From Veillonella sp. CHU740 (GTDB taxonomy: Bacteria > Bacillota > Negativicutes > Veillonellales > Veillonellaceae), in contig NZ_RQVD01000005.1 in assembly GCF_003992055.1 (NCBI RefSeq), positions 1-64,000 of the forward strand: a stretch of 64,000 bases of DNA. The letters are read 5' to 3'. The position numbers were made by a program, and so were the translations under genes. Numbering within the stretch: the first letter of the stretch is position 1; each line of letters opens with the position of its first letter. The notes beneath the pieces were generated by a model. The model ran no database searches. It was not told where the DNA came from and was given only the letters and a program-made list of their open reading frames with translations. Below are positions 53,526 through 61,802 of the stretch, piece by piece.

Positions 53526-53692
53526 GCGAAAAAATGAAAAGAAATCAACGAAATGTAAAGAAACGTAGACAACCGTAGACAAACGTAAATACATGCAAAT
53601 GAAATAACTGTCTTATATTGTGGTTTACTAAATAATCTTCTAACTATATTTGTAAAGGGGCATAGAGAACTCTGTGCTATAAGGGCGTATAT

Positions 53693-54214
53693 ATGGAAAA
53701 GAAACGCTTATTGATGGATCAAGATGCTATTATGCGCGCGATTCGTCGTATTAGTCACGAAATCCTAGAACGTAATAAAGGCTTATCTAATGCTCTTATT
53801 GTAGGCATTGAACGACGTGGTGTTATTTTGGCAAAACGTTTGCAGGCCGAAATCGAACGCATTGAAGGTATTCGTATTGAATGTGAACCACTCAATGTTG
53901 CTATGTATCGTGATGATCGTGATGCTCGTCAAAAAGAGGGGGAACCCTGTACGATTGATACAACAGAGAAAACAATTATCCTCGTTGATGATGTACTTTA
54001 CACAGGGCGCACCATTCGTGCAGCATTAAATGCATTGATGACATCTGGTAGACCTAAATCTATTCAGTTGGCAGTTCTCGTAGATCGTGGTCATCGAGAA
54101 TTACCAATACGAGCAGATTATGTAGGTAAAAATATTCCTACTTCACATCTTGAAAGTGTACGGGTTGCTGTAACTGATTTAGATGGCGAAGAAGGGGTTA
54201 CAATACAGGAATAA
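53693..54214 (+). CDS. pyrR: Bifunctional pyrimidine regulator / uracil phosphoribosyltransferase PyrR
   Basis: 173 aa. PRPP-binding motif IILVDDVLYTGRTIRAAL (residues 94-111) and the PyrR-typical ERRGVILAKRL and VDRGHRELPIRADYVGKNIPTS. In Firmicutes PyrR binds pyr mRNA to attenuate pyrimidine genes. Here it follows lspA-rluD, the usual order, but pyrFE lie across an insertion sequence. Its stop codon sits in the loop of its own terminator. Confidence 0.95.
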   Translation: MEKKRLLMDQDAIMRAIRRISHEILERNKGLSNALIVGIERRGVILAKRLQAEIERIEGIRIECEPLNVAMYRDDRDARQKEGEPCTIDTTEKTIILVDDVLYTGRTIRAALNALMTSGRPKSIQLAVLVDRGHRELPIRADYVGKNIPTSHLESVRVAVTDLDGEEGVTIQE

Positions 54215-54240
54215 CCTGTATTGTAACCCCTTTTTATTTA
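54194..54240 (+). terminator. Terminator of pyrR overlapping its stop codon
   Basis: GGGGTTACAATACAGG (54194-54209) and its perfect complement (54215-54230), then TTTTTATTTA. The stem encodes the last PyrR residues. Confidence 0.9.
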
Positions 54241-54246
54241 AATTAA

Positions 54247-55641
54247 GGCTCTCTGTCAAATGTTGGGGTATTCACCCTACGAGTCTTCTTTGGCACCAAT
54301 CATAGTTATGGTTGGTGCCATTCTTTTTGCTCAAAAGTAGAATACGTACTCTAAATCTACCAAAGTGGCGAAGTCCATAGCTTATCCGTTTTAATACTTT
54401 AATTTTGTTGTTAGTTCCTTCTGTGTATCCATTAGAATATGGAAGTAAGAATGCATTAGTTAATTGCGTCATCCATGCAGGAAATGATGTAAAGAAGTTA
54501 TTAAATTCATTTAAGCCAGATGCTTTTACTAATTCCAACCAATGCGTTAAATGTGCAGCTATTCTTTGTTTACCATAGATTGAAAAGATTTTTCTAAAAG
54601 AAAGTTTTAAAGCATATGCTTTTCGTAAATCATCAGATATTCTGAGTATTTCACATAGTTTAATATGTTCGGCTTCCGTTAAATGGTCTGGATGCTTCAT
54701 TAGTACACGTCGATTCTGTTTTAACATACGTGAATAAGCAGCCAGTTTATGTTGCTCACGCTTTCTAACTCGCTCTACCGCCCAATCTACAAGTCGACAT
54801 ACATGGTATCGATCACAGATAATATGCGCATGTGGAAATAGCGCCTCCATGATGCGCTTAAATTGTATGGACATATCCATTACAATAAACTTAACTTGTA
54901 GGCGATCCTTATGTTTAAATGATGCAAAATAGTGGATTAATGCTTGCGTATCACGTTTCGGTAAAATATCTAATATTTCATGTGTATCTGGATTAGTTAA
55001 ATTAACTTGGTATTGGTAGCCTTCTGCATTTCCTTTAAACTCATCAATACCAATCACAGTGGGTAAGGTCTTGGGCTTAGGTATAGTGATCATAGAGCAA
55101 TAACGTAATACTGTAGTAATAGATGTATCACACTCGTTAGCAATAGCTGTATAGGTTACACTTTCAGTAAGTTTATCAAATAGCATTCTAATATTAGTTA
55201 CACTTAGTTGCATATGTTTTCGTACAAATGGATTGCTTTCGGCAAAAGAATGACCACAATGCGGACAAATATACCGACGCTGTCTGTATTTTCCAATTAG
55301 TGGACCTCGTTGTACTTTTCCAAACTTTACAGTACGTATACGATAATCCTTAATATGCTTTGTAGTTTCTCCACACTTTGGGCAAATATGTGATGTTGCT
55401 GGTAATTCTATGTCAAAAATAAATATTCCGTCTAATTCATAGCTATTTGTAATATATTCTTGTTTTACATTATGTAAAAATTCAGTATAATCAGTAGTAG
55501 GCATATAAGCTCACATCCTTTCTTTAGGACTTTGACACTTTTATTGTAAAGCATGTGAGCCTTATATGCTTATTTTTTTGCAAAAAAATAATGTTGGAAG
55601 TGACACCGTAGTGGTGTCACCCCAACATTTATTATAGAGCC
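54247..55641 (-). mobile_element. ISL3-family insertion sequence, copy 2 (1395 bp)
   Basis: Identical length and ends to copy 1 (terminal repeats 54247-54269 and 55619-55641; palindrome near 55599-55619), same orientation. Left flank TAAATTAA and right flank AGAAAATA: no target duplication. Inserted 7 bp after the pyrR terminator. Confidence 0.9.
54272..55504 (-). CDS. ISL3-family transposase (copy 2)
   Basis: 410 aa, intact, differing at three residues from copy 1. Zinc ribbon CPKCGETTKH / CPHCGHSF, helix-turn-helix, and a DDE domain starting IGIDEFKG. Both copies could be active. The ATG is followed upstream by the subterminal palindrome of the element. Confidence 0.95.
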   Translation of the reverse strand: MPTTDYTEFLHNVKQEYITNSYELDGIFIFDIELPATSHICPKCGETTKHIKDYRIRTVKFGKVQRGPLIGKYRQRRYICPHCGHSFAESNPFVRKHMQLSVTNIRMLFDKLTESVTYTAIANECDTSITTVLRYCSMITIPKPKTLPTVIGIDEFKGNAEGYQYQVNLTNPDTHEILDILPKRDTQALIHYFASFKHKDRLQVKFIVMDMSIQFKRIMEALFPHAHIICDRYHVCRLVDWAVERVRKREQHKLAAYSRMLKQNRRVLMKHPDHLTEAEHIKLCEILRISDDLRKAYALKLSFRKIFSIYGKQRIAAHLTHWLELVKASGLNEFNNFFTSFPAWMTQLTNAFLLPYSNGYTEGTNNKIKVLKRISYGLRHFGRFRVRILLLSKKNGTNHNYDWCQRRLVG

Positions 55642-55667
55642 AGAAAATACTATAAAGTGCTTTCATA

Positions 55668-56024
55668 TTAATTAGTATAAACAGGATCATAATCAGCAGG
55701 CACCGGAGCAACGATACTCACAAAGACAATATCTTCCGTTCCAGTATTTTTTGCACCATGACATTCACCCTTTTTAGATACTATAACTTGCCCCTTTGTA
55801 AAAGGCACCTCAGTATCCGGCGTTGGATAAAATACCCCTGTTCCTTGCAATACAACCCATATATCATCAGAATTATGATGATAATGCTTTGGTAAGGTTT
55901 GACCAGGTTTAATAACCCAAACTGAACCACCTGTGGAATCAGTTTGATAAAATGGCGTCCTAACAGCCTTCTCCAAACTTTCAACTTTCACAAGTTCCAT
56001 ATCAAAAATACGTTGATTACTCAT
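55668..56024 (-). CDS. Cupin-domain protein
   Basis: 118 aa single cupin. The start MSNQRIFDMELVKVESLE is chosen for AAGGTGAG upstream. Metal-binding cupin motif: PKHYHHNSDDIWVVLQGTGVF (HxHHx(4)... type) near residues 46-66 and the second motif GQVIVSKKGECHGAKN. Small cupins can be isomerases, dioxygenases or sensors; no specific function is recognisable. Follows the truncated DUF4261 gene. Confidence 0.85.
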   Translation of the reverse strand: MSNQRIFDMELVKVESLEKAVRTPFYQTDSTGGSVWVIKPGQTLPKHYHHNSDDIWVVLQGTGVFYPTPDTEVPFTKGQVIVSKKGECHGAKNTGTEDIVFVSIVAPVPADYDPVYTN

Positions 56025-56052
56025 AACACTCTCACCTTTCATCGATTAACAA

Positions 56053-56337
56053 CTAACGAGTTCCAGAAGTATATTCACCCATATTTACATCAAGCACTGC
56101 TCTCACCGGTTGAACTAGGGAATCCTCATACTGCAATGTCCATTGCACATTTGAATCCAATTCCCCATTCTCTAGGCCGCTAATAGTATCACCATCACCA
56201 ACAGGATTGTCATTTTCTAAAATAAAATACAACATATTATATGCATGAATCACTACATCATCAGGATTCATACCGTGAAAGTGATACTGCACATCAGGCA
56301 AGAATAAGGTGCTCATCCCCACCGAGTCAACCATCAT
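56053..56337 (-). pseudogene. Truncated DUF4261-like protein
   Basis: C-terminal fragment of about 94 aa: LFLPDVQYHFHGMNPDDVVI, ILENDNPVGDGDTISGL and a WTLQYEDSLVQPVRAVLDV end resemble the C-terminal DUF4261 domain. Similar coding sequence (FINIQGTDD) continues upstream of the apparent ATG until a stop near 56370, and no ribosome binding site precedes the ATG. The 5' part is therefore missing. The family is of unknown function. Confidence 0.55.
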
Positions 56338-56382
56338 ATCGTCTGTACCTTGAATGTTAATGAATTATATCCTGCTTCGGAT

Positions 56383-56410
56383 TTAATTCGGTCGAATTCG
56401 ACTGAATTAA
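56383..56410. repeat. 28-bp near-perfect palindrome
   Basis: Centre GTCGAATTCGAC, flanked by TTAATTCG and TGAATTAA: one mismatched pair in 14. It lies 46 bp upstream of the DUF4261 remnant. Candidate operator or a remnant of a mobile element; no T tract, so not a terminator. Confidence 0.5.
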
Positions 56411-56537
56411 AATTTAGATTATAAACCTCCTCTCACCTTATACAAAATAAATAATATATTATTACCTAAATTATACAATAAATCTGGCTCTCTAGTAAAT
56501 ATTACATCATCTAAGATGAGCAGATAGGGCAGATATA

Positions 56538-57794
56538 TTAACCGTTATATCCTTTAATTTTTAATGCTTCTACTAAACGACGCAATGCCACCATGTACGC
56601 AGCCAATCTTGGGTATACTTTAAACTCTTCTTGCATAGCCCATACTTCTTCAAAGCTTTTTTTCATGTTCTTCGCTAATTTTTCGTTTACTTCTTCTTCA
56701 GACCAGTAGAAGCCAGCTTTGTTTTGTACCCATTCATAATAGGATACCACCACGCCTCCGCCATTCGCTAATACGTCTGGCAATACAGGAATACCTTTTT
56801 CAAAGAAGTATAAGTCTGCATCTTTGGTTAATGGTCCGTTAGCACCTTCCAAGATTAATTTTGCTTTTACTTCTTTCATATTGGCTTCGTTCACTTGGTT
56901 TTCTAAGGCCGCTAAGTATAGCACGTCTACATCCAATAACAATAAATCTGGATTAGGGATTCTTGTCATACCTGGCTCTTCGTAGCCTTCTAAAGAACGG
57001 CCATGAGAGTTTGCATATTCGTAAGCTTTTTCTACATCGATGCCGTTTGCATTGTACAGAGATCCATGTACATCACCGATGGCAACGATTTTAGCACCTT
57101 CACGATGCATCAATAAAGCACCAACAGATCCTACATTACCAAAACCTTGTACAGCAATCGTCAAATCTTTAATAGATTTACCTTGTTTTTCCAAGTAGGA
57201 AAGTAATGTAAACATACAGCCACGGCCTGTTGCTTCATTACGACCTAAAGAACCACCAATTGCTAATGGTTTACCTGTTACGATCCCTGGTGTCCATTGA
57301 CCAGTTAACGCACTGTACTCATCGACAATCCAAGACATGATTTGCGGATTTGTGTTCACATCAGGAGCTGGCACATCTCGTTCTACTCCAATGATAGGAG
57401 CAATTTTACGAACGAAACCACGTGTTAAACGTTCCAACTCTCTTTCACTTAGTTTTTTCGGATCTACCTTGATACCGCCTTTGCCACCACCATATGGTAA
57501 ATGAGCAATGGCATTTTTGATGGTCATCCAAGCACCTAATGCACGCACTTCATTTTCATCTGCATCTGGGTGAAAGCGCAATCCACCTTTAGATGCGCCA
57601 AGAACGGAGCTATGTTGGCATCGGTAGCCAGTAAATACTTCCACATGTCCATCATCCATTTGTACTGGAATAGCCACGTTCATTTCACGTTCAGGGTGAC
57701 GCAATACTTCATAGTCATTGCGTGGGATACCTAGTGTATCCGCTGCCAAGTCTAAAGTTTGCAGCATATTTTCATAAGGGTTGTAATTTGCCAT
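56538..57794 (-). CDS. gdhA: Glutamate dehydrogenase
   Basis: 418 aa hexameric-type Glu/Leu/Phe/Val dehydrogenase. Substrate motif LPYGGGKGGIKVDP (catalytic Lys) near residues 100-113, PAPDVNTNPQIMSW and the nucleotide-binding GFGNVGS near 217-223. Interconverts 2-oxoglutarate/ammonia and glutamate. GAGGTGG ribosome binding site. Monocistronic. NAD or NADP preference cannot be settled by eye. Confidence 0.93.
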   Translation of the reverse strand: MANYNPYENMLQTLDLAADTLGIPRNDYEVLRHPEREMNVAIPVQMDDGHVEVFTGYRCQHSSVLGASKGGLRFHPDADENEVRALGAWMTIKNAIAHLPYGGGKGGIKVDPKKLSERELERLTRGFVRKIAPIIGVERDVPAPDVNTNPQIMSWIVDEYSALTGQWTPGIVTGKPLAIGGSLGRNEATGRGCMFTLLSYLEKQGKSIKDLTIAVQGFGNVGSVGALLMHREGAKIVAIGDVHGSLYNANGIDVEKAYEYANSHGRSLEGYEEPGMTRIPNPDLLLLDVDVLYLAALENQVNEANMKEVKAKLILEGANGPLTKDADLYFFEKGIPVLPDVLANGGGVVVSYYEWVQNKAGFYWSEEEVNEKLAKNMKKSFEEVWAMQEEFKVYPRLAAYMVALRRLVEALKIKGYNG

Positions 57795-57979
57795 AATACC
57801 ACCTCGTTTTGAATATAAAAAGAATATGTATACCCTAATAGTATCACAACTATTCCCATATGACTATAGGCTTTCAAAAAAATCCTACTTAATTTATAGG
57901 TAAATTAAAATTTTAAAAATATTTTGTAAACATGTCTAAGTAAGATAGGAGTGCTCTCGTAGCAGGCTTGCAGATAGTA

Positions 57980-58020
57980 AAATAGCTGATTCCATCATCA
58001 ATCAGATAGAATCAGCTGTT
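57980..58020 (-). terminator. Terminator of fetAB, overlapping the stop codon
   Basis: AGCTGATTC (57984-57992) and GAATCAGCT (58009-58017) with ATTTT following on the minus strand. The fetB stop codon lies in the loop. Confidence 0.6.
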
Positions 58021-58768
58021 CTTTCGTATTGAAAAATTGTCGACAACTCAAGTATCCTGCTATCGCAATAGCAATGGATATGGTTGAAAAAGACATAAAG
58101 ATAACAATAATCTGGTATTTAATGGCCTCCATAGGGCTCATACCTGCCAAGATTAAGCCCGTCATCATCCCCGGCAAAGACACAATACCCAATGTTTTCG
58201 CACTATCGATGGTCGGTTGCAAACTAAAGATAAGAGCTGCTCGCAAGATAGCTTTACAGGCCTGCATAGGCGTAGCCCCTAAAGCTAACTTAATCTGAAT
58301 CTCTTGCTGTCGGCTCTTGAAGCTCGTTGTAATTTGGCGGAAACACAACCCCACTGCCACCATAGCCCCCGACATGACCATGCCGCCTACAGGAATCATT
58401 TGATACGGTGTAAAGGATAAGACATTTGCGCTCAACAATACCGCTAAAGTAATGATGGCACCAACACCAATACTAATACCTGCAATCCACGATGCACGCC
58501 GAATTCCTACGCCACGTTTACCTCCATTGATAGCGGCACTGATCAGCATCACCAACAATACGCCACCGGTAAACAAAGGATGGTCTGCACCAAAAATAAA
58601 ATGCAATACATACCCTACTACTACAAGTTGTACCACCGCTCGCAAGGCACTGTGCAATATTTCTAGTTCCAGGCGCATCCGTTGTTGGTAGGACACGATA
58701 ACAGCCATGGCGATAAGCACAGTTGCCATCAATAAGGATTCATTAGATAAGGCATTAAAGCTCCCCAT
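57998..58768 (-). CDS. fetB: FetB/YbbM-family (UPF0014) ABC permease
   Basis: 256 aa with seven or so membrane helices. The start MGSFNALSNESLL is chosen for GAGG 6 nt upstream. Family motifs: SYQQRMRLELEILHSALRAV, VGIRRASWIAGI, LGIVSLPGMMTGLILAG and the GATPMQACK region. FetAB in Escherichia coli exports iron under oxidative stress; relatives handle other metals. Overlaps fetA by 14 bp. Confidence 0.85.
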   Translation of the reverse strand: MGSFNALSNESLLMATVLIAMAVIVSYQQRMRLELEILHSALRAVVQLVVVGYVLHFIFGADHPLFTGGVLLVMLISAAINGGKRGVGIRRASWIAGISIGVGAIITLAVLLSANVLSFTPYQMIPVGGMVMSGAMVAVGLCFRQITTSFKSRQQEIQIKLALGATPMQACKAILRAALIFSLQPTIDSAKTLGIVSLPGMMTGLILAGMSPMEAIKYQIIVIFMSFSTISIAIAIAGYLSCRQFFNTKEQLILSD

Positions 58769-59420
58769 GTAGCACCTCACAATCTGTAATAAGGCCGTCT
58801 TTCACAGTAATACGACGTTGTCCCATACGAACACTTTGCTCAGGATTATGAGTAACTTGTAATAATGTAAGTCCTTCTTTATGCAATTGCACCAATCCTT
58901 GTTCTACCCATTCTGTATTCTCTGTATCTAATGCAGAAGTTACTTCATCTAACAAAAGTATTTCCGGAGTAAACAGCAAACTACGGATCAGGCAAATTCG
59001 TTGCATTTCACCACCCGACAACTCCGTATTCGACTTCTCTAACAACTGTAAATCCATATGAAACAAATCAAATAACTCTTTGATTCTTGCTTCGTCAACA
59101 GAACGACCTCGCATGGTAAAAGGAAATGCTAGATTGCCTCGCACGGTTTGTCCGAATAAATAAGGTTGCTGAAAACAATAGGCTACTCGTTGGCGATATT
59201 CTGTAGGGGCATATTGGTCCATCGGTTGCCCCTGAAAATAAATAGTTCCACCCGTAGGAGATACCAAGGAACTTGCCAGTTTTAATATCGTACTCTTACC
59301 ACTTCCAGAAGGACCTACAATAGTGATGCTTTCACCTTGTTGAACCTCAAAAGAAATATCTTGTAAAATCTGACGGTCATGAATCGTTAAAGAGATATGT
59401 TCAAAACGTAATATTGACAT
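58755..59420 (-). CDS. fetA: FetA/YbbL-family ABC ATP-binding protein
   Basis: 221 aa. Walker A GPSGSGKST near residues 36-44, Q-loop CFQQPYLFG, signature LSGGEMQRICLIRSL, Walker B ILLLDEVTSALD. Short single-domain ATPase paired with the overlapping permease, expected for FetAB metal export. Confidence 0.87.
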   Translation of the reverse strand: MSILRFEHISLTIHDRQILQDISFEVQQGESITIVGPSGSGKSTILKLASSLVSPTGGTIYFQGQPMDQYAPTEYRQRVAYCFQQPYLFGQTVRGNLAFPFTMRGRSVDEARIKELFDLFHMDLQLLEKSNTELSGGEMQRICLIRSLLFTPEILLLDEVTSALDTENTEWVEQGLVQLHKEGLTLLQVTHNPEQSVRMGQRRITVKDGLITDCEVLHGEL

Positions 59421-59441
59421 AGTGCACGCTCATTATAGAAA

Positions 59442-60197
59442 TTATAAATCAATAACTAGTTCCACCGGGCAATGGTCAGACCCAAAGATATCCGCATGAA
59501 TCTTCGCCTCTTGGATTTTATCAGCAATACTATTGGACACTAAGAAATAGTCAATTCTCCATCCAACGTTTCGTTCACGAGCTTTCCCCATGTAGGACCA
59601 CCAGCTGTAGGCATCTACTGCATCAGGGTATAAATAGCGGAATGTATCCGTAAAGCCTGCTGCTAACAGTTCTGTCATTTTTTCACGCTCTTCATCACTG
59701 AAACCAGCATTTTTACGGTTGGTTTTAGGGTTTTTCAAGTCGATTTCTTGATGGGCTACGTTAAGGTCACCACACAGAATCACTGGCTTTTTAGCATCCA
59801 ATGCTAATAAATACTCACGGAATGCCACTTCCCATTCCATGCGGTATTCCAAACGAGCCAATTCACGTTGGCTATTCGGTGTATAGCATGTAACTAAGTA
59901 GAATTTTTCATATTCCGCCGTGATCACACGTCCTTCTTGGTCATGTTCCTCAATACCAATACCATTCACTACAGAAATTGGTTTTTCTTTTGTGAAAATA
60001 GCTGTACCGCTATAGCCTTTTTTCACCGCACTATTCCAATATTGTTCATGGTTCGGCAAGACCATTTCAATTTGCTCTGGTTGTAATTTTGTTTCTTGTA
60101 AACAGAACATATCTGCATCTAATGCATCAAATGCATCCATAAATCCTTTTGTCATGGCTGCACGCAAGCCATTCACATTCCAAGAGATTAATTTCAT
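59442..60197 (-). CDS. xth: Exodeoxyribonuclease III
   Basis: AP endonuclease / 3'-5' exonuclease of 251 aa in base-excision repair. Metal and catalytic motifs: SWNVNGLRA (residues 4-12), [24 protein letters not shown] and GSDHCPVEL at the end. Standard size for the ExoA/Xth group. 21 bp upstream of fetA on the same strand. Confidence 0.94.
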   Translation of the reverse strand: MKLISWNVNGLRAAMTKGFMDAFDALDADMFCLQETKLQPEQIEMVLPNHEQYWNSAVKKGYSGTAIFTKEKPISVVNGIGIEEHDQEGRVITAEYEKFYLVTCYTPNSQRELARLEYRMEWEVAFREYLLALDAKKPVILCGDLNVAHQEIDLKNPKTNRKNAGFSDEEREKMTELLAAGFTDTFRYLYPDAVDAYSWWSYMGKARERNVGWRIDYFLVSNSIADKIQEAKIHADIFGSDHCPVELVIDL

Positions 60198-60522
60198 TGT
60201 TAGTACCTCATAGTATTTAGTAACAAAAATATATATTGATTATATCATAAATTTTCGATATGTGCTTTCCAAATATATCAGATGCCGGCGGTAAGTTTTT
60301 GTTGGAAAATAAAAGTTTCTTCCTTTTTCTATCTGTTAAATTAATAGATTTCTCTAAAGAAATACTATAAAATTTTGGTATAATGTTAAGGCTGGTTTAA
60401 GAAATACGTAAAGGTTAATTTTCGAAAAACAACCGGAAAAATTAAAAATACGGAAGATTAGACAGAAATCTCTACCATCATCCACGCGGAAATAAGATTA
60501 TATGAAATAAAAGGAGTACCCA
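60198..60522. other. Divergent intergenic region
   Basis: Contains a plus-strand TATAAT (60379-60384) without a good -35, and about 140 bp of leader before the DUF389 gene. No hairpin of note. Confidence 0.4.
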
Positions 60523-61590
60523 ATGACAGGAAACTATTCAGCACGTGAATACCGTGATAAATTATATGATGATCTTCATGTTCGCTTAAGCGATACAGTA
60601 ATTTTGATGTGCGCGATTTTTATTGCCTCTATAGGTTTAAATATGAATTCAACAGCTGTTATTATTGGAGCCATGCTGATTTCCCCTCTTATGACACCCA
60701 TTGTTGGACTGGGATTCGGCTTAGCTATTTTTGATACCCGTTTAATCAAGCAATCTCTAAATGTTTTATTGACTCAAGTATTAGTCAGTTTGCTTGTGTC
60801 AGCTCTGTATTTCTGGATTTCTCCCTTATCTTATGCAAGTAGCGAGTTGATTGCACGAACCTCTCCAACCATTTGGGATGTTCTCATTGCTATTGCAGGT
60901 GGGATAGCAGGTGTAATTGGTTCAAGAAAAAAAGAAGCAAACAATATCGTGCCAGGAGTAGCCATTGCAACAGCTCTGATGCCACCTATCTGTACTGCAG
61001 GCTATGGATTAGCTAATGGAAATGTACAATTTTTATATGGGGCTCTCTATCTTTTCTTAATTAACTGTGTCTTTATCATGCTAACCAATATTGTTGGAAC
61101 AAGAATTTTGATGAGAAAATCTCCCTTACGCTCATTTAAAGAGCTAAACATTAAAATGAGAATTGGGTTGATATCCTTGATTGTATTATTAATTCTTCCA
61201 GCCACCTATTCAGCAGTCACGCTGACGATAGATCAGGCACGAAAAGAAGGAATCAAACAGTTTGTAGGAAAAGAGTTCACCAATCATACGGTCATTAGTC
61301 AAGTCTACAAGTCAAGCAAAAATGAATTGGTCTTGACGATTGTTGGCAATCCGCTTTCAGAAGAACAATTAGAAACGCTCCGCCAAAAGCAAGCCTCTTA
61401 CGGTATTCAATCTGTTCATTTAAAAGTTAATCAAGTTAATCAAATTCATAATTCGACAAATTCGACAAAATTGGATAGTGAGACGACCAAAGAATTTTAT
61501 GAAAATATTAATAAGTATATCGATCAAAAACTCTCTGAAAAAAATTCACAAAAAGATATTGTAAAAGAAAATGAAGAAGACAAGGATTAA
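60523..61590 (+). CDS. DUF389 (TIGR00341) membrane protein
   Basis: 355 aa. Residues about 20-240 hold six or seven membrane helices with the DUF389 hallmarks MNSTAVIIGAMLISPLMTPI and GSRKKEANNIVPGVAIATALMPP. A charged, Glu/Lys/Asn-rich C-terminal tail (about 310-355) looks cytosolic. Function unknown. AAGGAG ribosome binding site. The only plus-strand gene in this stretch; its closing terminator (AGCAACGGA..TCCGTTGCT) and style resemble streptococcal genes, so transfer from an oral neighbour is possible but unproved. Confidence 0.85.
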   Translation: MTGNYSAREYRDKLYDDLHVRLSDTVILMCAIFIASIGLNMNSTAVIIGAMLISPLMTPIVGLGFGLAIFDTRLIKQSLNVLLTQVLVSLLVSALYFWISPLSYASSELIARTSPTIWDVLIAIAGGIAGVIGSRKKEANNIVPGVAIATALMPPICTAGYGLANGNVQFLYGALYLFLINCVFIMLTNIVGTRILMRKSPLRSFKELNIKMRIGLISLIVLLILPATYSAVTLTIDQARKEGIKQFVGKEFTNHTVISQVYKSSKNELVLTIVGNPLSEEQLETLRQKQASYGIQSVHLKVNQVNQIHNSTNSTKLDSETTKEFYENINKYIDQKLSEKNSQKDIVKENEEDKD

Positions 61591-61609
61591 GGGTATTGAA
61601 CGTATCTCA

Positions 61610-61641
61610 AAAAAAGCAACGGATTTTCCGTTGCTTTTTTT
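61610..61641 (+). terminator. Terminator of the DUF389 gene
   Basis: AAAAAAGCAACGGA, short loop, TCCGTTGCTTTTTT. Perfect stem with a T tract; the A tract on the other side makes it potentially bidirectional. Confidence 0.85.
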
Positions 61642-61802
61642 GCATAGTTGCGATAGTCTTGCGAAACCAGAATCGCCCAATATACCAGTTACAAATGCCA
61701 TTTTTACACGAATGAGAGATGACAACATGAATAACAGTCAACTCAATATCATGCTTTAATTTTAAAAAATTTCATCAGACTTTTAAACGACTACAAATCT
61801 AT

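Noticed and set aside
53540-53600. Short repeats of CGTAGACAA after rluD as a CRISPR-like or tandem array
   Set aside because: Only two or three 10-bp units in low-complexity sequence, without spacer structure.
49565-55649. Classic composite transposon with outer target duplication
   Set aside because: The outer flanks AAATAAAA and AGAAAATA do not match; the structure is compatible with IS recombination but not proved as a transposon.
61642-61802. Minus-strand frame MAFVTGILGDSGFARLSQLC as a gene remnant
   Set aside because: Not recognised, runs into the DUF389 terminator, and has no ribosome binding site; probably chance.
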